From Nocardiopsis mwathae (GTDB taxonomy: Bacteria; Actinomycetota; Actinomycetes; Streptosporangiales; Streptosporangiaceae), in assembly GCF_014201195.1 (NCBI RefSeq), contig NZ_JACHDS010000001.1, forward strand, positions 2,170,001 through 2,234,000: a stretch of DNA of 64,000 bases, written 5' to 3'. Made by a program: the position numbers and the translations under genes. Below are positions 51,650 to 60,873 of the stretch, one piece after another. A model generated the notes under the pieces. It made no database searches. It was given only the letters and a program-made list of their open reading frames with translations, and was not told the origin of the DNA. Positions within the stretch are counted from its first letter, which is position 1, and every line of letters starts with the position of its first letter.

Positions 51650-51938
51650 CGGCCGATCATCTCTTCGTCTCATCTCCTCGCCGCATCACAGGGGTGGACA
51701 GGCAGACGCGGAGCCGCAGCCCACAGGCCCGGGACACCGCCGCCGCACCGCACACGCGCCCACCTGCCCCTACCGCACCCGAGCGTAGGAGACACCGCCG
51801 CCCGCACGCGGCGGTTTACGGCAAATCCACCCGTCATTCACCCCCGGGACCCACCCGCCCCCCCGTTCCCTCCCCGGCGCGCGACACTCCCCCCGGCGGG
51901 GGAGGCCCCGGGACACCACCGCATGCCACGATCGAGGA

Positions 51939-53225
51939 GTGCCGATCATCCGCCTGCTGCTCGCCCCGCTGTGGAGCACCACCACCTACACCCGGTGGGT
52001 CTACCTCATCATCGGCGGCGCGGTCTTCCTGCCCTACCTCCTGGCACCCACCGTGCTGGCCTCCATGTTCCTCACCCCGACCACCCCCGGCCCCGGCGAA
52101 GGACTGGGCGCCCTGGCCGCAGGCGCACCCCCCGCGGTACTCCTGGTCGCCGCATCGGCATGGATCCCCGGCGCCCGCACCCTGGAAGGCCAGGTCACCC
52201 GCGCCCTGCTACGCGGCCCCATCGCCCACGAACCCATCACCGAATCGACCTCCCGGCCCACCCGCGCCCGCACCGGGGCCTGGCTGGCCCTCCACCTGGT
52301 CCTCGGCTTCGCCGCCGCACTGGCCACCATGGTCGTCCTCACCGAGTGCGCGGCCCTGGCAGCCACCCCCTTCGCCTCCCGACCCCTGGCCGTGGCCCAG
52401 GGACCACTGACCCTCTTCGGCGCCGACCCGCCCACCGGCACCCAGCGCTGGCTCGCCCCCGCCATCGGCCTCGGCTACCTCCTCGCCCTCGTCTACACCA
52501 TGGCGCTGACCGGCACCGCCATGGCCCGGCTGGCGCCCCGCCTGCTGGGCCCCTCGGCCGCCGAACGGCTGGCCACCGCCCAACGGCGAGCCGACCACCT
52601 GGCCGAACGCAACCGCCTCGCCCGCGAACTGCACGACTCCATCGGCCACGCCCTGTCCGTGGTCGCCCTGCAGGCCGGCGCGGCCGCCCGCGTCCTGGAC
52701 TCCGACCCCGCCTTCGCCCGCCAATCCCTGCGCGCCATCGCCGACCAGGCCCGCACCGCCACCGCCGAACTCGACCACGTCCTCGGGCTGCTGCGCGACG
52801 ACCCCTCCACCGGCACCGCACCCCTGCGCGGCCTGGCCGACCTGCCCGGCCTCATCGAGGCCACCCGCGCCATCGGCGCCGACATACGCACCCGCATCGA
52901 CGGCGACACCACCCACGTCCCCGCCGCCGTCTCACGCGAGACCTACCGCATCTGCCAGGAAGGCATCACCAACGCCCTGCGCCACGGCGGTAACGTCCCC
53001 ATCACCCTGCACCTGACCATCGAACCCGAACGGCTGAGCGTGGAGATCACCAACCCGCACACCCCACCCGCCACCCCGACCCTGCACGCACTACGCCGCC
53101 GCGGCGGCCGCGGCCTGCACGGCATGCGCGAACGCCTGAGCATCCTCGGCGGCAACCTGGAAACCGGCCCCACCGACGGCCAATGGCGGCTGCACGCCGA
53201 CATCGCCTGGGGAGACGCCCGATGA
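51939..53225 (+). CDS. Sensor histidine kinase (NarL/DesK type, HisKA_3)
   Basis: 428 aa. Four to five N-terminal membrane helices (including WVYLIIGGAVFLPYLLAPTV and ARTGAWLALHLVLGFAAALA) are followed by a HisKA_3 dimerisation domain with the phospho-His in RNRLARELHDSIGHALSVVA. The ATPase domain is in YRICQEGITNALRHGGN and GGRGLHGMRERLSILGG. It autophosphorylates in response to an unknown membrane signal and passes phosphate to the next gene's product. The stop overlaps the regulator start (ATGA). Unlike most such pairs, no ABC transporter follows. Confidence 0.92.
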   Translation: MPIIRLLLAPLWSTTTYTRWVYLIIGGAVFLPYLLAPTVLASMFLTPTTPGPGEGLGALAAGAPPAVLLVAASAWIPGARTLEGQVTRALLRGPIAHEPITESTSRPTRARTGAWLALHLVLGFAAALATMVVLTECAALAATPFASRPLAVAQGPLTLFGADPPTGTQRWLAPAIGLGYLLALVYTMALTGTAMARLAPRLLGPSAAERLATAQRRADHLAERNRLARELHDSIGHALSVVALQAGAAARVLDSDPAFARQSLRAIADQARTATAELDHVLGLLRDDPSTGTAPLRGLADLPGLIEATRAIGADIRTRIDGDTTHVPAAVSRETYRICQEGITNALRHGGNVPITLHLTIEPERLSVEITNPHTPPATPTLHALRRRGGRGLHGMRERLSILGGNLETGPTDGQWRLHADIAWGDAR

Positions 53226-53926
53226 CCGCGCCCCCACACCCCGACCCCACACCCATCACCGTGGCACTCATCGACGACGAGACCCTCGTCCGCGCCGGAC
53301 TGCGCGCCCTCATCGACGCAGAAGCCGACCTGCGGGTCGTCGCCGAAGCCGAAGACGGCACCGGCGCGCTCGACCTGGCCCGCCGCACCCGCCCCGACAT
53401 CGTGCTGATGGACGTGCGCATGCCCCGCATGGACGGCATCCAGGCCACCACCGCACTCCTCTCCGCCCTGGACACCCCACCCAAGATCATCGTCGTCACG
53501 ACCTTCGAGAACGACGACTACGTCTACGGGGCGCTACGCGCCGGCGCCAGCGGCTTCCTCCTCAAACGCGCCCGCCCCGAGGACATCCTCACCGCCGTCC
53601 GGCTGGTCGCCCGCGGCGACTCCCTGCTCTTCCCGGCCGCGATCCGCTCCCTGGCCGCCACCCACGCCCACCCCGCCACACCCGCATCAGCGCAGATCCC
53701 CACACTCACCGACCGCGAGGCCGACACCCTGCGACTCATGGCCCGCGGCCTGTCCAACGCCGAGATCGCCGCCGAGCTGTACCTCGGAGTGCAGACCGTC
53801 AAGACCCACGTCTCCAACATCCTCGCCAAACTCGGCGTCCGCGACCGCACCCAGGCCGTCATCGCCGCCTACGACTCCGGCCTCATCCGCCCAGGCGCCC
53901 ACCCCCCGCAGGACGGCGGCACCTGA
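53222..53926 (+). CDS. Response regulator, NarL/LuxR family
   Basis: 234 aa. Receiver domain with acidic pocket (ALIDDE), phospho-Asp in DIVLMDVRMPRMDG, Thr in VVTTFENDDYVYGA and Lys in FLLKRARPED. The C-terminal LuxR helix-turn-helix is LTDREADTLRLMARGLSNAE and VKTHVSNILAKLGV. Translationally coupled to the kinase. Its target genes are not next to it. Confidence 0.95.
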   Translation: MTAPPHPDPTPITVALIDDETLVRAGLRALIDAEADLRVVAEAEDGTGALDLARRTRPDIVLMDVRMPRMDGIQATTALLSALDTPPKIIVVTTFENDDYVYGALRAGASGFLLKRARPEDILTAVRLVARGDSLLFPAAIRSLAATHAHPATPASAQIPTLTDREADTLRLMARGLSNAEIAAELYLGVQTVKTHVSNILAKLGVRDRTQAVIAAYDSGLIRPGAHPPQDGGT

Positions 53927-53932
53927 CGCCCC

Positions 53933-54577
53933 CTACCCGGCCCTGACGGCCCAACCGCCCCCGGCACCGGGCCGCACATCGACACACGACAGATCCCCCA
54001 CCACCACATCGGCCTCCAACCGGGCCGCCGCATGCGTGGTAGCCACCGCGACCGTGCGCGCACCCGCACCGCGCGCCGCCGCCAACCCGGCCGGGGCGTC
54101 CTCGAACACCACACACCGGCCCGCCGCCACACCCAACAGCCGCGCACCCAGCGCGAAGGGCTCGGGATCGGGCTTGCCGCGCGCCACATCATCGGCCGTC
54201 ACCAGCGTCGGCGCCACCAACCCCACCGCCTTCAACCGCGCCTCGGCCAGCGCACGCGTACACGACGTCACGATCGCCCACGCCCCGTCCGGAAGGACCG
54301 ACAGCAGCTCACGGGTACCGGGCAGGACCCGCAACCCCCCGGCGCGGTCGATCTCCAGCTGCTCGATCCGCGCCACCGCCTCGGGCACCACAGCGGCCGG
54401 CAGCAACGCAGCGGCGATCTGGCGGGCCGGGATACCGTGGCCGGCCCTCGCCGCCAGCTCCGCAGGAGAAATCCCGTACTCCGCGGCCCACGCCGCCCAG
54501 CACTCCTCCACCACCGCCCCGGAATCCACCAGGGTCCCGTCCATGTCGAACAGCAGCGCATCCGCAGAGATCATCAT
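53933..54577 (-). CDS. HAD-superfamily phosphatase (beta-phosphoglucomutase-like)
   Basis: 214 aa. Motif I DALLFDMDGTLVDS, motif II AIVTSC, motif III Lys in GKPDPEPFALGARLLG and motif IV VFEDAPAGLAAARGAG identify a subfamily I HAD with a cap inserted after motif I. Such enzymes act on sugar phosphates (for example DOG1-like phosphatases). ATG 54577 lies 7 nt after TAGACT without a ribosome site, so a leaderless start is likely. It converges with the response regulator with a 6-nt gap. Confidence 0.9.
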   Translation of the reverse strand: MMISADALLFDMDGTLVDSGAVVEECWAAWAAEYGISPAELAARAGHGIPARQIAAALLPAAVVPEAVARIEQLEIDRAGGLRVLPGTRELLSVLPDGAWAIVTSCTRALAEARLKAVGLVAPTLVTADDVARGKPDPEPFALGARLLGVAAGRCVVFEDAPAGLAAARGAGARTVAVATTHAAARLEADVVVGDLSCVDVRPGAGGGWAVRAG

Positions 54578-54646
54578 CCTGCGGAGTCTAGAAACCCCCA
54601 CCGCACCGGCCCACCCCGCAACGGGGTGATGCCTCCCACGCCCCCC

Positions 54647-55390
54647 TCACACCGACGGCGGACCCTCCACCGCCCGCCCAGAACGCACCCACACCACATC
54701 GGCGATATCGGCCACCAGCTTCGCGAAGTTCTCCGGCTGGTCCAGGCTCACCAAGTGCCCCGCCCGCGGCACGTTCAACAACCGCCCGTCCGCACACGCC
54801 TCCAAGAACCGCCGCTCATGGATCCGAAACGGATCCCGCGCCCCGTTGATCAGCCACACCGGCCCCGGGTAAGCACCCAACGCCCCCAACACATCCATCT
54901 CGGCGATCTCGTCGATCACCGCACGCGCCGCCTCCATCGCCAACCCGCCGTCCAACGCCGCCTCAGCCCCATCCGTAGGCAGCGTCAACCGGTGAAACCG
55001 CTCATTGACCGCCTCACCGTGATCCGGCAACCGGTCCAACAGCACCGCCGGAATCCGGTACACCTGCGCCAGCGCCTGCGCCGGCCGGGCCGTACACCCC
55101 ACCGCCGCCAACCCCGCCACCCGCCCCGGATGCGCCGCCGCCGCGGCGATCGACACGAACCCGCCCAGGCTCAACCCCACCACCAGCGCCCGGCCGCCCA
55201 CCGCGTCCACCGCCCCGGCCACCGCATCCACCGCACCACCCAGGGTGAACTCCTCACCCCGCCGCACCCCATGCCCCGGCAGATCCAACGCGACGACCCG
55301 CCGGCCCTGCGCCTCCAGCACCTCCTGCTGGGGCCGCCACATCGTCCCGGAGAACCGCAACCCATGGACAAGAACCACCGGCAACCCCAT
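54647..55390 (-). CDS. Alpha/beta-hydrolase
   Basis: 247 aa from ATG 55390 (GGGGGTG just upstream; a longer frame to 55441 exists). VVLVHGLRFSGTMW (oxyanion strand), nucleophile elbow VGLSLGGFVS, acid in GARDPFRIHE and His in AGHLVSLDQPE are all present. Cytoplasmic, with unknown substrate. Confidence 0.87.
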   Translation of the reverse strand: MGLPVVLVHGLRFSGTMWRPQQEVLEAQGRRVVALDLPGHGVRRGEEFTLGGAVDAVAGAVDAVGGRALVVGLSLGGFVSIAAAAAHPGRVAGLAAVGCTARPAQALAQVYRIPAVLLDRLPDHGEAVNERFHRLTLPTDGAEAALDGGLAMEAARAVIDEIAEMDVLGALGAYPGPVWLINGARDPFRIHERRFLEACADGRLLNVPRAGHLVSLDQPENFAKLVADIADVVWVRSGRAVEGPPSV

Positions 55391-55493
55391 CACCGCACCC
55401 CCATCGGCCGCTCCGAGCGCCAACGCATCCCACCTCCGCACTACCGGCGATACCCGCCCCGCCGCCGCGCACCCCCGCGCCGCGGGCCCACCC

Positions 55494-56294
55494 CTACACC
55501 TCGTAGGACACCGTCACCGGCGCATGGTCCGACCACCGCAGCCCATGGGCCTCGGCCCGCTCCACCCGCGCCTCCTTGGCCGCACCCGCCAACCCCGGAG
55601 TCGCCACGTGGTAGTCGATCCTCCACCCGGCGTCGTTGTCGAACGCCCGCCCGCGGTACGACCACCACGAATACGGGCCCTCCACCTCCGGCAGCAGCGA
55701 ACGCACCACGTCCACATACCCCGCCTCGTCGAACACCCGCGACAACCACGCCCGCTCCTCGGGCAGAAACCCCGCATTCTTCCGGTTGTTGCGCCAGTTC
55801 TTCAGATCCGCCTCACGATGCGCGATGTTCCAGTCCCCACACACCACCAACTCACGGCCCTCCGCCTCCACCTCGGCACGCCGCCGCACCAGATAGGGCA
55901 AGAACGCCGCCATGAACCGCTCCTTCTCCTCCTGACGCTCCGTCCCCACCTCACCCGAGGGCAGATACAGACTGGCCACACTCACCGGCCCCAGGTCCGC
56001 CTCCACATACCGGCCCGACCCGTCGAACTCCGCCGCACCGAACCCCACACGCACCGCCTCGGGCCGCGCACGCGAATACAGCGCCACCCCCGCACGCCCC
56101 TTGGCCGCCGCCGGCGCCAACACCACGTGCCAGCCCTCCGGCTCGATCACCTCGGCCGCCAGCTGGCCGCGCTCGGCCCGCGTCTCCTGCAGACACACCA
56201 CATCGGCCCCGGTGGCCGCCAGCCACTCCACGAAGCCCTTCCGCGCCGCCGCACGCAAACCATTGACATTCACCGTCGAGATCGTCGCACCCAC
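55494..56294 (-). CDS. xth: Exodeoxyribonuclease III
   Basis: 266 aa. The endonuclease/exonuclease/phosphatase fold has all catalytic motifs: STVNVNGLRAAARKG, VVCLQETRAE, ELVVCGDWNIAHREADLKNW, GWRIDYHVATP and RWSDHAPVTVSYEV. It repairs abasic sites and degrades 3' ends in base-excision repair. The GTG start at 56294 lies 7 nt after TAGGCT, without a ribosome site, which suggests a leaderless transcript. It is followed, 103 nt on, by the alpha/beta-hydrolase gene on the same strand. Confidence 0.93.
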   Translation of the reverse strand: MGATISTVNVNGLRAAARKGFVEWLAATGADVVCLQETRAERGQLAAEVIEPEGWHVVLAPAAAKGRAGVALYSRARPEAVRVGFGAAEFDGSGRYVEADLGPVSVASLYLPSGEVGTERQEEKERFMAAFLPYLVRRRAEVEAEGRELVVCGDWNIAHREADLKNWRNNRKNAGFLPEERAWLSRVFDEAGYVDVVRSLLPEVEGPYSWWSYRGRAFDNDAGWRIDYHVATPGLAGAAKEARVERAEAHGLRWSDHAPVTVSYEV

Positions 56295-56321
56295 GCCGGC
56301 CAGCCTAACCGCCCCACCCGC

Positions 56322-57353
56322 TCACCCCGCCGCACCCGCCTCCGCCGACGCCCCGTCCTCGGCCAGCCGCCGCAACACCCCATAAGTCCGGTTCGACCGC
56401 GCCGCCTCCCGCTGCGCCGACGCCGTCACATCGATGTAGGACTGCGAGGAGGTGATCGACGTGTGCCCCAGCAACCGCATGATCTCGGTGACCGACGCCC
56501 CGTCCTCGGCCAGCCGCGTGGCGAACGTATGCCGCAGCGCATGCACCAGCGTCCCCCGCGCCACCCGGTCGTGCACCCCGGCATGCCTATAGCACTGCCG
56601 CACCAGGTACTGCAGCCCGCCCCGGCGCAGCGGCCGCCCACGGTTGTCCACCAGCAGCGCATCGGCGCCCCGCACCCGACCCCCGAACCGCACCTCACGC
56701 GACCGCAGGTACGCCTCCACCAGCACCTCCAGCGGCGCCTCGATCGGCAGCGACCGCGTCCGCCCGCCCTTGCCCACCACCCGGATCCGCCGCTCACCCG
56801 CACGACCGCTCAGCGCATCCACCCGCAGCCCCAGCATCTCCGCCGACCGCAACCCCGTCAGCAGCGCCAGCGCCAACACCGCCAGATCCCGCTCCGGCCA
56901 CGGATCCCGCGCCCGGCGGCACCCCGCCGCCAACGCCTCCAGCAGCCGCTCCGGTGTGTCCTCACCCATCAGCGGCTTGGGCTCCGCCGGCTTCACCCGC
57001 GGCCGACGCACCCCCGGCATCGGATTCCCCTCCACGACCCCCTCGGCCACCAGGAACCCGAAGAACCCGTTCCACGTCGACCACGCCCGCACCACACTCG
57101 ACGGCGCCCGCTCCGCCGCGAACCCCGCGAACGCCTGGCGCAGCACCCCGCCCGACAGGTCCGCCACCCGCAACTCGGCACGCCCGCACCGCCCCACCTC
57201 GGCCACACACCCCAGCACACCCAGCAGGTCCCGCCGGTAGGCCGCGATCGTGTGCGGCGACGGCTTCGCCGCACCCCGCACCACCAGATACTCCTCAACC
57301 GCATCCACGGCCCGCATCGACGACGCCCGGGCCCCTGCCTCCGCAACGCTCAT
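56322..57353 (-). CDS. XerC/XerD-like tyrosine recombinase
   Basis: 343 aa. Core-binding domain (SPHTIAAYRRDLLGVLGCV) and catalytic domain with Arg (LLTGLRSAEMLGL), Lys (VVGKGGRTRSLP), HxxR (HALRHTFATRLAE), His (LLGHTSITS) and nucleophile Tyr (SQSYIDV). The size and HALRHTFAT motif fit Xer-type chromosome dimer resolution rather than phage integrases, but nothing here proves which Xer it is. Start ATG 57353 has GTGGGG upstream; 57365 is an alternative. Confidence 0.88.
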   Translation of the reverse strand: MSVAEAGARASSMRAVDAVEEYLVVRGAAKPSPHTIAAYRRDLLGVLGCVAEVGRCGRAELRVADLSGGVLRQAFAGFAAERAPSSVVRAWSTWNGFFGFLVAEGVVEGNPMPGVRRPRVKPAEPKPLMGEDTPERLLEALAAGCRRARDPWPERDLAVLALALLTGLRSAEMLGLRVDALSGRAGERRIRVVGKGGRTRSLPIEAPLEVLVEAYLRSREVRFGGRVRGADALLVDNRGRPLRRGGLQYLVRQCYRHAGVHDRVARGTLVHALRHTFATRLAEDGASVTEIMRLLGHTSITSSQSYIDVTASAQREAARSNRTYGVLRRLAEDGASAEAGAAG

Positions 57354-57509
57354 GCCCCACAGCATCCCCGATCCCGGCTCTGAGGATCACCCCGGCCCGG
57401 TGTTCCTTCGAACACCTCCACCACCGCTGTTCGACGCGCGTCCGCGACACGCACAGACCCCGCCCACGGCAGCCGGCGCCCGCACCACCGGCCCGGGGGA
57501 GGGGAGCGG

Positions 57510-58871
57510 TCAGGGGATACGGCGGGCCACCCACATCGACACCGCGTGCAGCGGACCCTCCAGCGGCCCGCGCCGCGCCACCAGCCGCCACAGCGTCGCG
57601 AACACCAGCGCGCCCAGCAGCACCGACCACGGCAACTGGTCGGCCACCGGCTGCAGCGGCGTCCCGTCCAGTACCCCCGATTCGGCCGCCCAGATCAGCA
57701 GGATGTGGCCTACATACGTCGTCAGCGCCAGCGCGCCCACCGCCGCAAGCGGGAACAGCACCCACCGCACGTACCGCCCCACCAGCAGGAACACGCCCAG
57801 TACCGCGATCGCCACCCCACCGGCCCCCACGACCTCGAACGGGGTGCCGCTGTGCGGCGCCGCCGTCAGCAGCCACGCCCAGTGGTCCACCGGAACCGTC
57901 CCGGGCAGCCCCTCCCGCAGCGCCTGGCCCACCGTGTCGGCCCCGGCCCTGTCCGGGTCGAAGGAGGCCTCCAGGCTGGAGCGAACGTCCAGCACCCGCA
58001 TCGCCGCCCACGAGGCGGTGTAGGCCGCGGCGGCCAGGCCCGCGCCGACGCCGGCCAGGGCCAGCTGCACCTTCGTCGAACGCAGGTTGAGGCGGCCGAT
58101 GGCCAGCCCCGCCAGCACGAACGGCATCCAGGTGATCGCCGGGTAGGAGCCGGTGACCAGGAAGTCCACGAAGCCTTCGCCGGACCAGGAAACGAACGGG
58201 TCATAGGAGTTGACGGCGTCGACGGGCGCCGCCAGCGCTCCGCCCGGCTCCATCAGGCGGCGCAGGTAGAAGGAGACCACCGGGCCGAGCACCGCGAGGA
58301 TCGCCGCGGTCCCGGCGACGATCTTCCACCGCTCGTCCATCAGCGGGGCGGCCAGGACGAAGAACACGGCGTAGTAGGCGAGGATCACCGAGACGGGGGT
58401 GCCCGTCATGGTGAGCAGGGTGCCGATGGGCAGCATGATCAGGCCGCGGATGACCACCCGCCACAGCGCGACCCCCATGTCGTGGCCCGACTTGGGCGCC
58501 GAGCCGCCGGACAGCAGGGCGATGGACACACCCGCCAGCAGGGCGAAGGTCGCCGCCGAGCGCCCGGCGACCGCCTCGGTCAGCGGGCTGCTGCCGTCGG
58601 CGGCCGTCCACCCGATGCCCACGTGCACGACGAACATCCCGAGGATGGCCAGGCCGCGGGCCATGTCGATGCCCACGAGGCGGCCGGTGTCGGCGCCGCG
58701 CAGCCCGGGCGGAACCAGCCTGCGGCGGCGCGGCGCCGACACCGCGGCCGGGGACGAAGAGGCGCCCCCGACGGTGCCGGCTGCCCCCGGACCGCCGCCG
58801 GATGCCGAGCCGTCGGCGGCGGTGTCCTCGGGGGAGTGGCTCTCTGATGAGGAGCTGATGCTGTTCGACAC
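57510..58871 (-). CDS. Multi-pass membrane protein, heparan-N-acetyltransferase/DUF418-like
   Basis: 453 aa. A disordered Ser/Gly-rich start (about 1-60), then GIDMARGLAILGMFVVHVG, the typical opening of membrane acyltransferase-like families (HGSNAT/DUF418/DUF1624), and about ten helices, ending with LTTYVGHILLIW and LVARRGPLEGPLHAVSMW, where DUF418-type proteins have their conserved C-terminus. The role is unknown; probable acyl transfer to a surface molecule, or transport. The other member of this general class is at 25768. Confidence 0.75.
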   Translation of the reverse strand: MSNSISSSSESHSPEDTAADGSASGGGPGAAGTVGGASSSPAAVSAPRRRRLVPPGLRGADTGRLVGIDMARGLAILGMFVVHVGIGWTAADGSSPLTEAVAGRSAATFALLAGVSIALLSGGSAPKSGHDMGVALWRVVIRGLIMLPIGTLLTMTGTPVSVILAYYAVFFVLAAPLMDERWKIVAGTAAILAVLGPVVSFYLRRLMEPGGALAAPVDAVNSYDPFVSWSGEGFVDFLVTGSYPAITWMPFVLAGLAIGRLNLRSTKVQLALAGVGAGLAAAAYTASWAAMRVLDVRSSLEASFDPDRAGADTVGQALREGLPGTVPVDHWAWLLTAAPHSGTPFEVVGAGGVAIAVLGVFLLVGRYVRWVLFPLAAVGALALTTYVGHILLIWAAESGVLDGTPLQPVADQLPWSVLLGALVFATLWRLVARRGPLEGPLHAVSMWVARRIP

Positions 58872-59222
58872 CCTTCGAGGATCCCCCGCTCGTCTCCCTC
58901 ATGCAGAGGTATTTCCCAAATATGACCGGTTGTGGCCGGGAATTCGCGCGCCGCACGGTGCCGGTCAACGGATCACACGGGGCGGGCGTCCCATGCTCAT
59001 GAGGTGTTGGCCGCATACGAGCGTATAGCGGGGGTGAGCGCGCCGGGAAGGGGGGAGCGGCGCGATGCGGCGCCGGCCGGCGGCGCGGTGCGGCGATCCA
59101 GGGGCCGGAGGAGCGGCCGGGAACACGCGGGGGCGTGGGGGCGTGGGGGCGGAACGCTCGCGCGGCCCCGCATCACACCGGATCGACCGGAAGCTTGGTC
59201 CGAATAATCCACATCATCCACT
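58872..59222. other. Divergent intergenic region
   Basis: About 350 bp without a gene. It contains G-rich direct repeats (GGGGGCGT three times near 59130) and an AT-rich stretch at 59200-59222 leading into the long palindrome before the exporter gene. No RNA gene was recognised. Confidence 0.5.
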
Positions 59223-59252
59223 TTTCATGCATAACGCACTTTATGCATGAAA
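59223..59252. promoter_or_regulatory. Long AT-rich inverted repeat upstream of the LysE-type gene
   Basis: Perfect 12-nt arms TTTCATGCATAA and TTATGCATGAAA with a 6-nt centre. Such an AT-rich palindrome is unusual in this GC-rich genome and looks like an operator. It overlaps the ATG at 59247, which argues for the downstream start at 59313. A smaller related dyad (ATAATG-CA-CATTAT) lies at 59914 after the gene. Confidence 0.7.
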
Positions 59253-59312
59253 CACGCGGAACCCCCGGCGCGGCGACCCAGGGGATCGCAGGATGCCCGG
59301 CATGCCCGAAGC

Positions 59313-59867
59313 ATGCCCGAACCCCATACCCTCGGACTCTTCCTCCTCGCCGCCGGCGCCCTGGTCCTCATCTACATCCTCACCCAGAGCGTCAGCCAGG
59401 GCCGCGCGGCCGGAGTCGTCTCGGCCCTGGGCGTGGAAACCGGCACGCTCGTCCACGTGACCTCGGCGGCCATCGGGCTGTCCTCGCTGCTGGCCACCTC
59501 AGCGCTCGCCTTCGACATCGTCGAATACCTCGGCGCCGCATACCTCGTCTACCTGGGCGTCCGCACCATCCTGACCCGCCCGGCCGAAACGCCCGGCCAC
59601 ACCGATCCCGGCACCCCGGCACCACGACCCACCGCGCGGATCTTCCGCGACGGACTGCTCGTCAACGTCCTCAACCCCACGGTGGCCTTGTTCTTCCTGG
59701 CGCTCCTGCCGCAGTTCGTGGACCCGGCCCAGGGACCGGCCGCCACGCAGATCCTCGTGTTCGGCGCGATCATGGCCGCGATGGGACTGACCGTCGACCT
59801 GGCCATGGCCCTGGGCGGCGTCTACCTCGCCATGGGCGCCGCAACAGCGCTGACCGGACGCCGCTGA
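59313..59867 (+). CDS. LysE/RhtB-type exporter lacking the PGP motif
   Basis: 184 aa from ATG 59313. Helices and motifs of the family are present: YILTQSVSQGRAAGVVSALG, FDIVEYLGAAYLVYLGVRTI and FRDGLLVNVLNPTVALFFLA. Normal members read ...tPGPn.ly... in the first helix, but here the sequence goes directly from ALVLI to YILTQ, missing about six residues including the conserved PGP. The protein may be non-functional or altered. The family exports basic amino acids, homoserine or similar. A palindromic operator lies just upstream, but no regulator gene is adjacent. The start at 59247 would add 22 poorly conserved residues. Confidence 0.75.
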   Translation: MPEPHTLGLFLLAAGALVLIYILTQSVSQGRAAGVVSALGVETGTLVHVTSAAIGLSSLLATSALAFDIVEYLGAAYLVYLGVRTILTRPAETPGHTDPGTPAPRPTARIFRDGLLVNVLNPTVALFFLALLPQFVDPAQGPAATQILVFGAIMAAMGLTVDLAMALGGVYLAMGAATALTGRR

Positions 59868-59971
59868 CGCCACCCGGCGCACACCCCTCTCGGCACCCGC
59901 CCCCGAAGCGCCGATAATGCACATTATGTCAAGTCGAACCTCAGGGGACCCCGCCACCGACCGGCCCACCC

Positions 59972-60739
59972 TCACACCGCCGAGCCGCCCACCTCACCGA
60001 CCACCCGCACGAACCCCAACGTCTCCCCGGCGTCCGCACGCAGCATCGCCGCCTCCTCCGCCACGAGCTCGACCGCCCCCTCCGGCGGCTCGCACTCCTC
60101 GATCCACGCCAACCAGTACCTCCAACCCTCCTCCAGAACATCGGCCCGATCCACCCGCACCGCCCCACTTGACGCAAAATTGGCACGCCACCACTCCGCG
60201 CTGTGAAACGACCGGTACGCCGCCTGCCAGAACGGCCGCAGCCGCTCCGGAACCGTCCCGTCCACCGGACGAACCAGCCCAGGCGACACGATCCCCAACC
60301 GACCCCCCGGCGCCACGAACCGCAGCAGATAATCCAGGTACAGATCATCGGTACCGAAATAGTGATAGGCATCGATCGAGATCACCGCATCGAAATACCC
60401 CTCCGCGAACGGCAGGTCCCGCGCCTCCGCCCGCAACGGAAACACACGGTCGGTCACACCCGCCTCACACACCCGCCGCCAATTGTCCCCCGGATCCACC
60501 CACAAATCCGCCGCAGTCACCCGGACACCGAACTCACGCGCAAGAAAAATCGAGGTCAGCGCCGTCCCCGCCCCCAGATCCAGCACCCGCTCCCCCGCAG
60601 CGACCGGCATCTCCTCCACCAGCCACTCCGCCAGCCACAGCGGGTTGGGTCCCATCATGTGCCTCTTCTGCCACTCCACGTCATAACCCGCACTCCGCGG
60701 AAAACGACCCGGCGGAATAGCCCCATCCACACTCCCCAT
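59972..60739 (-). CDS. SAM-dependent methyltransferase (class I)
   Basis: 255 aa from ATG 60739 (GGAGGG just upstream; the open frame extends further but is not conserved-looking). SAM-binding motif VLDLGAGTALTSIFLAREFG, the acidic loop VTAADLW, DAVISIDAYHYFG (motif II region) and FVAPGGRLGIVSPG (motif III). The YHYFG and WWRANFASSG segments resemble small-molecule methyltransferases of the cyclopropane/ubiquinone-like group. The substrate is unknown. Divergent from the arginase-family gene. Confidence 0.82.
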   Translation of the reverse strand: MGSVDGAIPPGRFPRSAGYDVEWQKRHMMGPNPLWLAEWLVEEMPVAAGERVLDLGAGTALTSIFLAREFGVRVTAADLWVDPGDNWRRVCEAGVTDRVFPLRAEARDLPFAEGYFDAVISIDAYHYFGTDDLYLDYLLRFVAPGGRLGIVSPGLVRPVDGTVPERLRPFWQAAYRSFHSAEWWRANFASSGAVRVDRADVLEEGWRYWLAWIEECEPPEGAVELVAEEAAMLRADAGETLGFVRVVGEVGGSAV

Positions 60740-60873
60740 AAACCCTCCACCCTCCCACGCGACGCCACCGACGAAAGTCGACACCCCCACCCGACCACAC
60801 CCGGACACCACACCACCGCACACCTGTCCACGTTTCCCTACCCCCACAGCCCCCCGACCCCTAAGGTTGGGAC

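Noticed and set aside
55245-57383. 712-codon plus-strand frame
   Set aside because: Antisense to exonuclease III and the Xer-like recombinase; His/Arg/Pro-rich.
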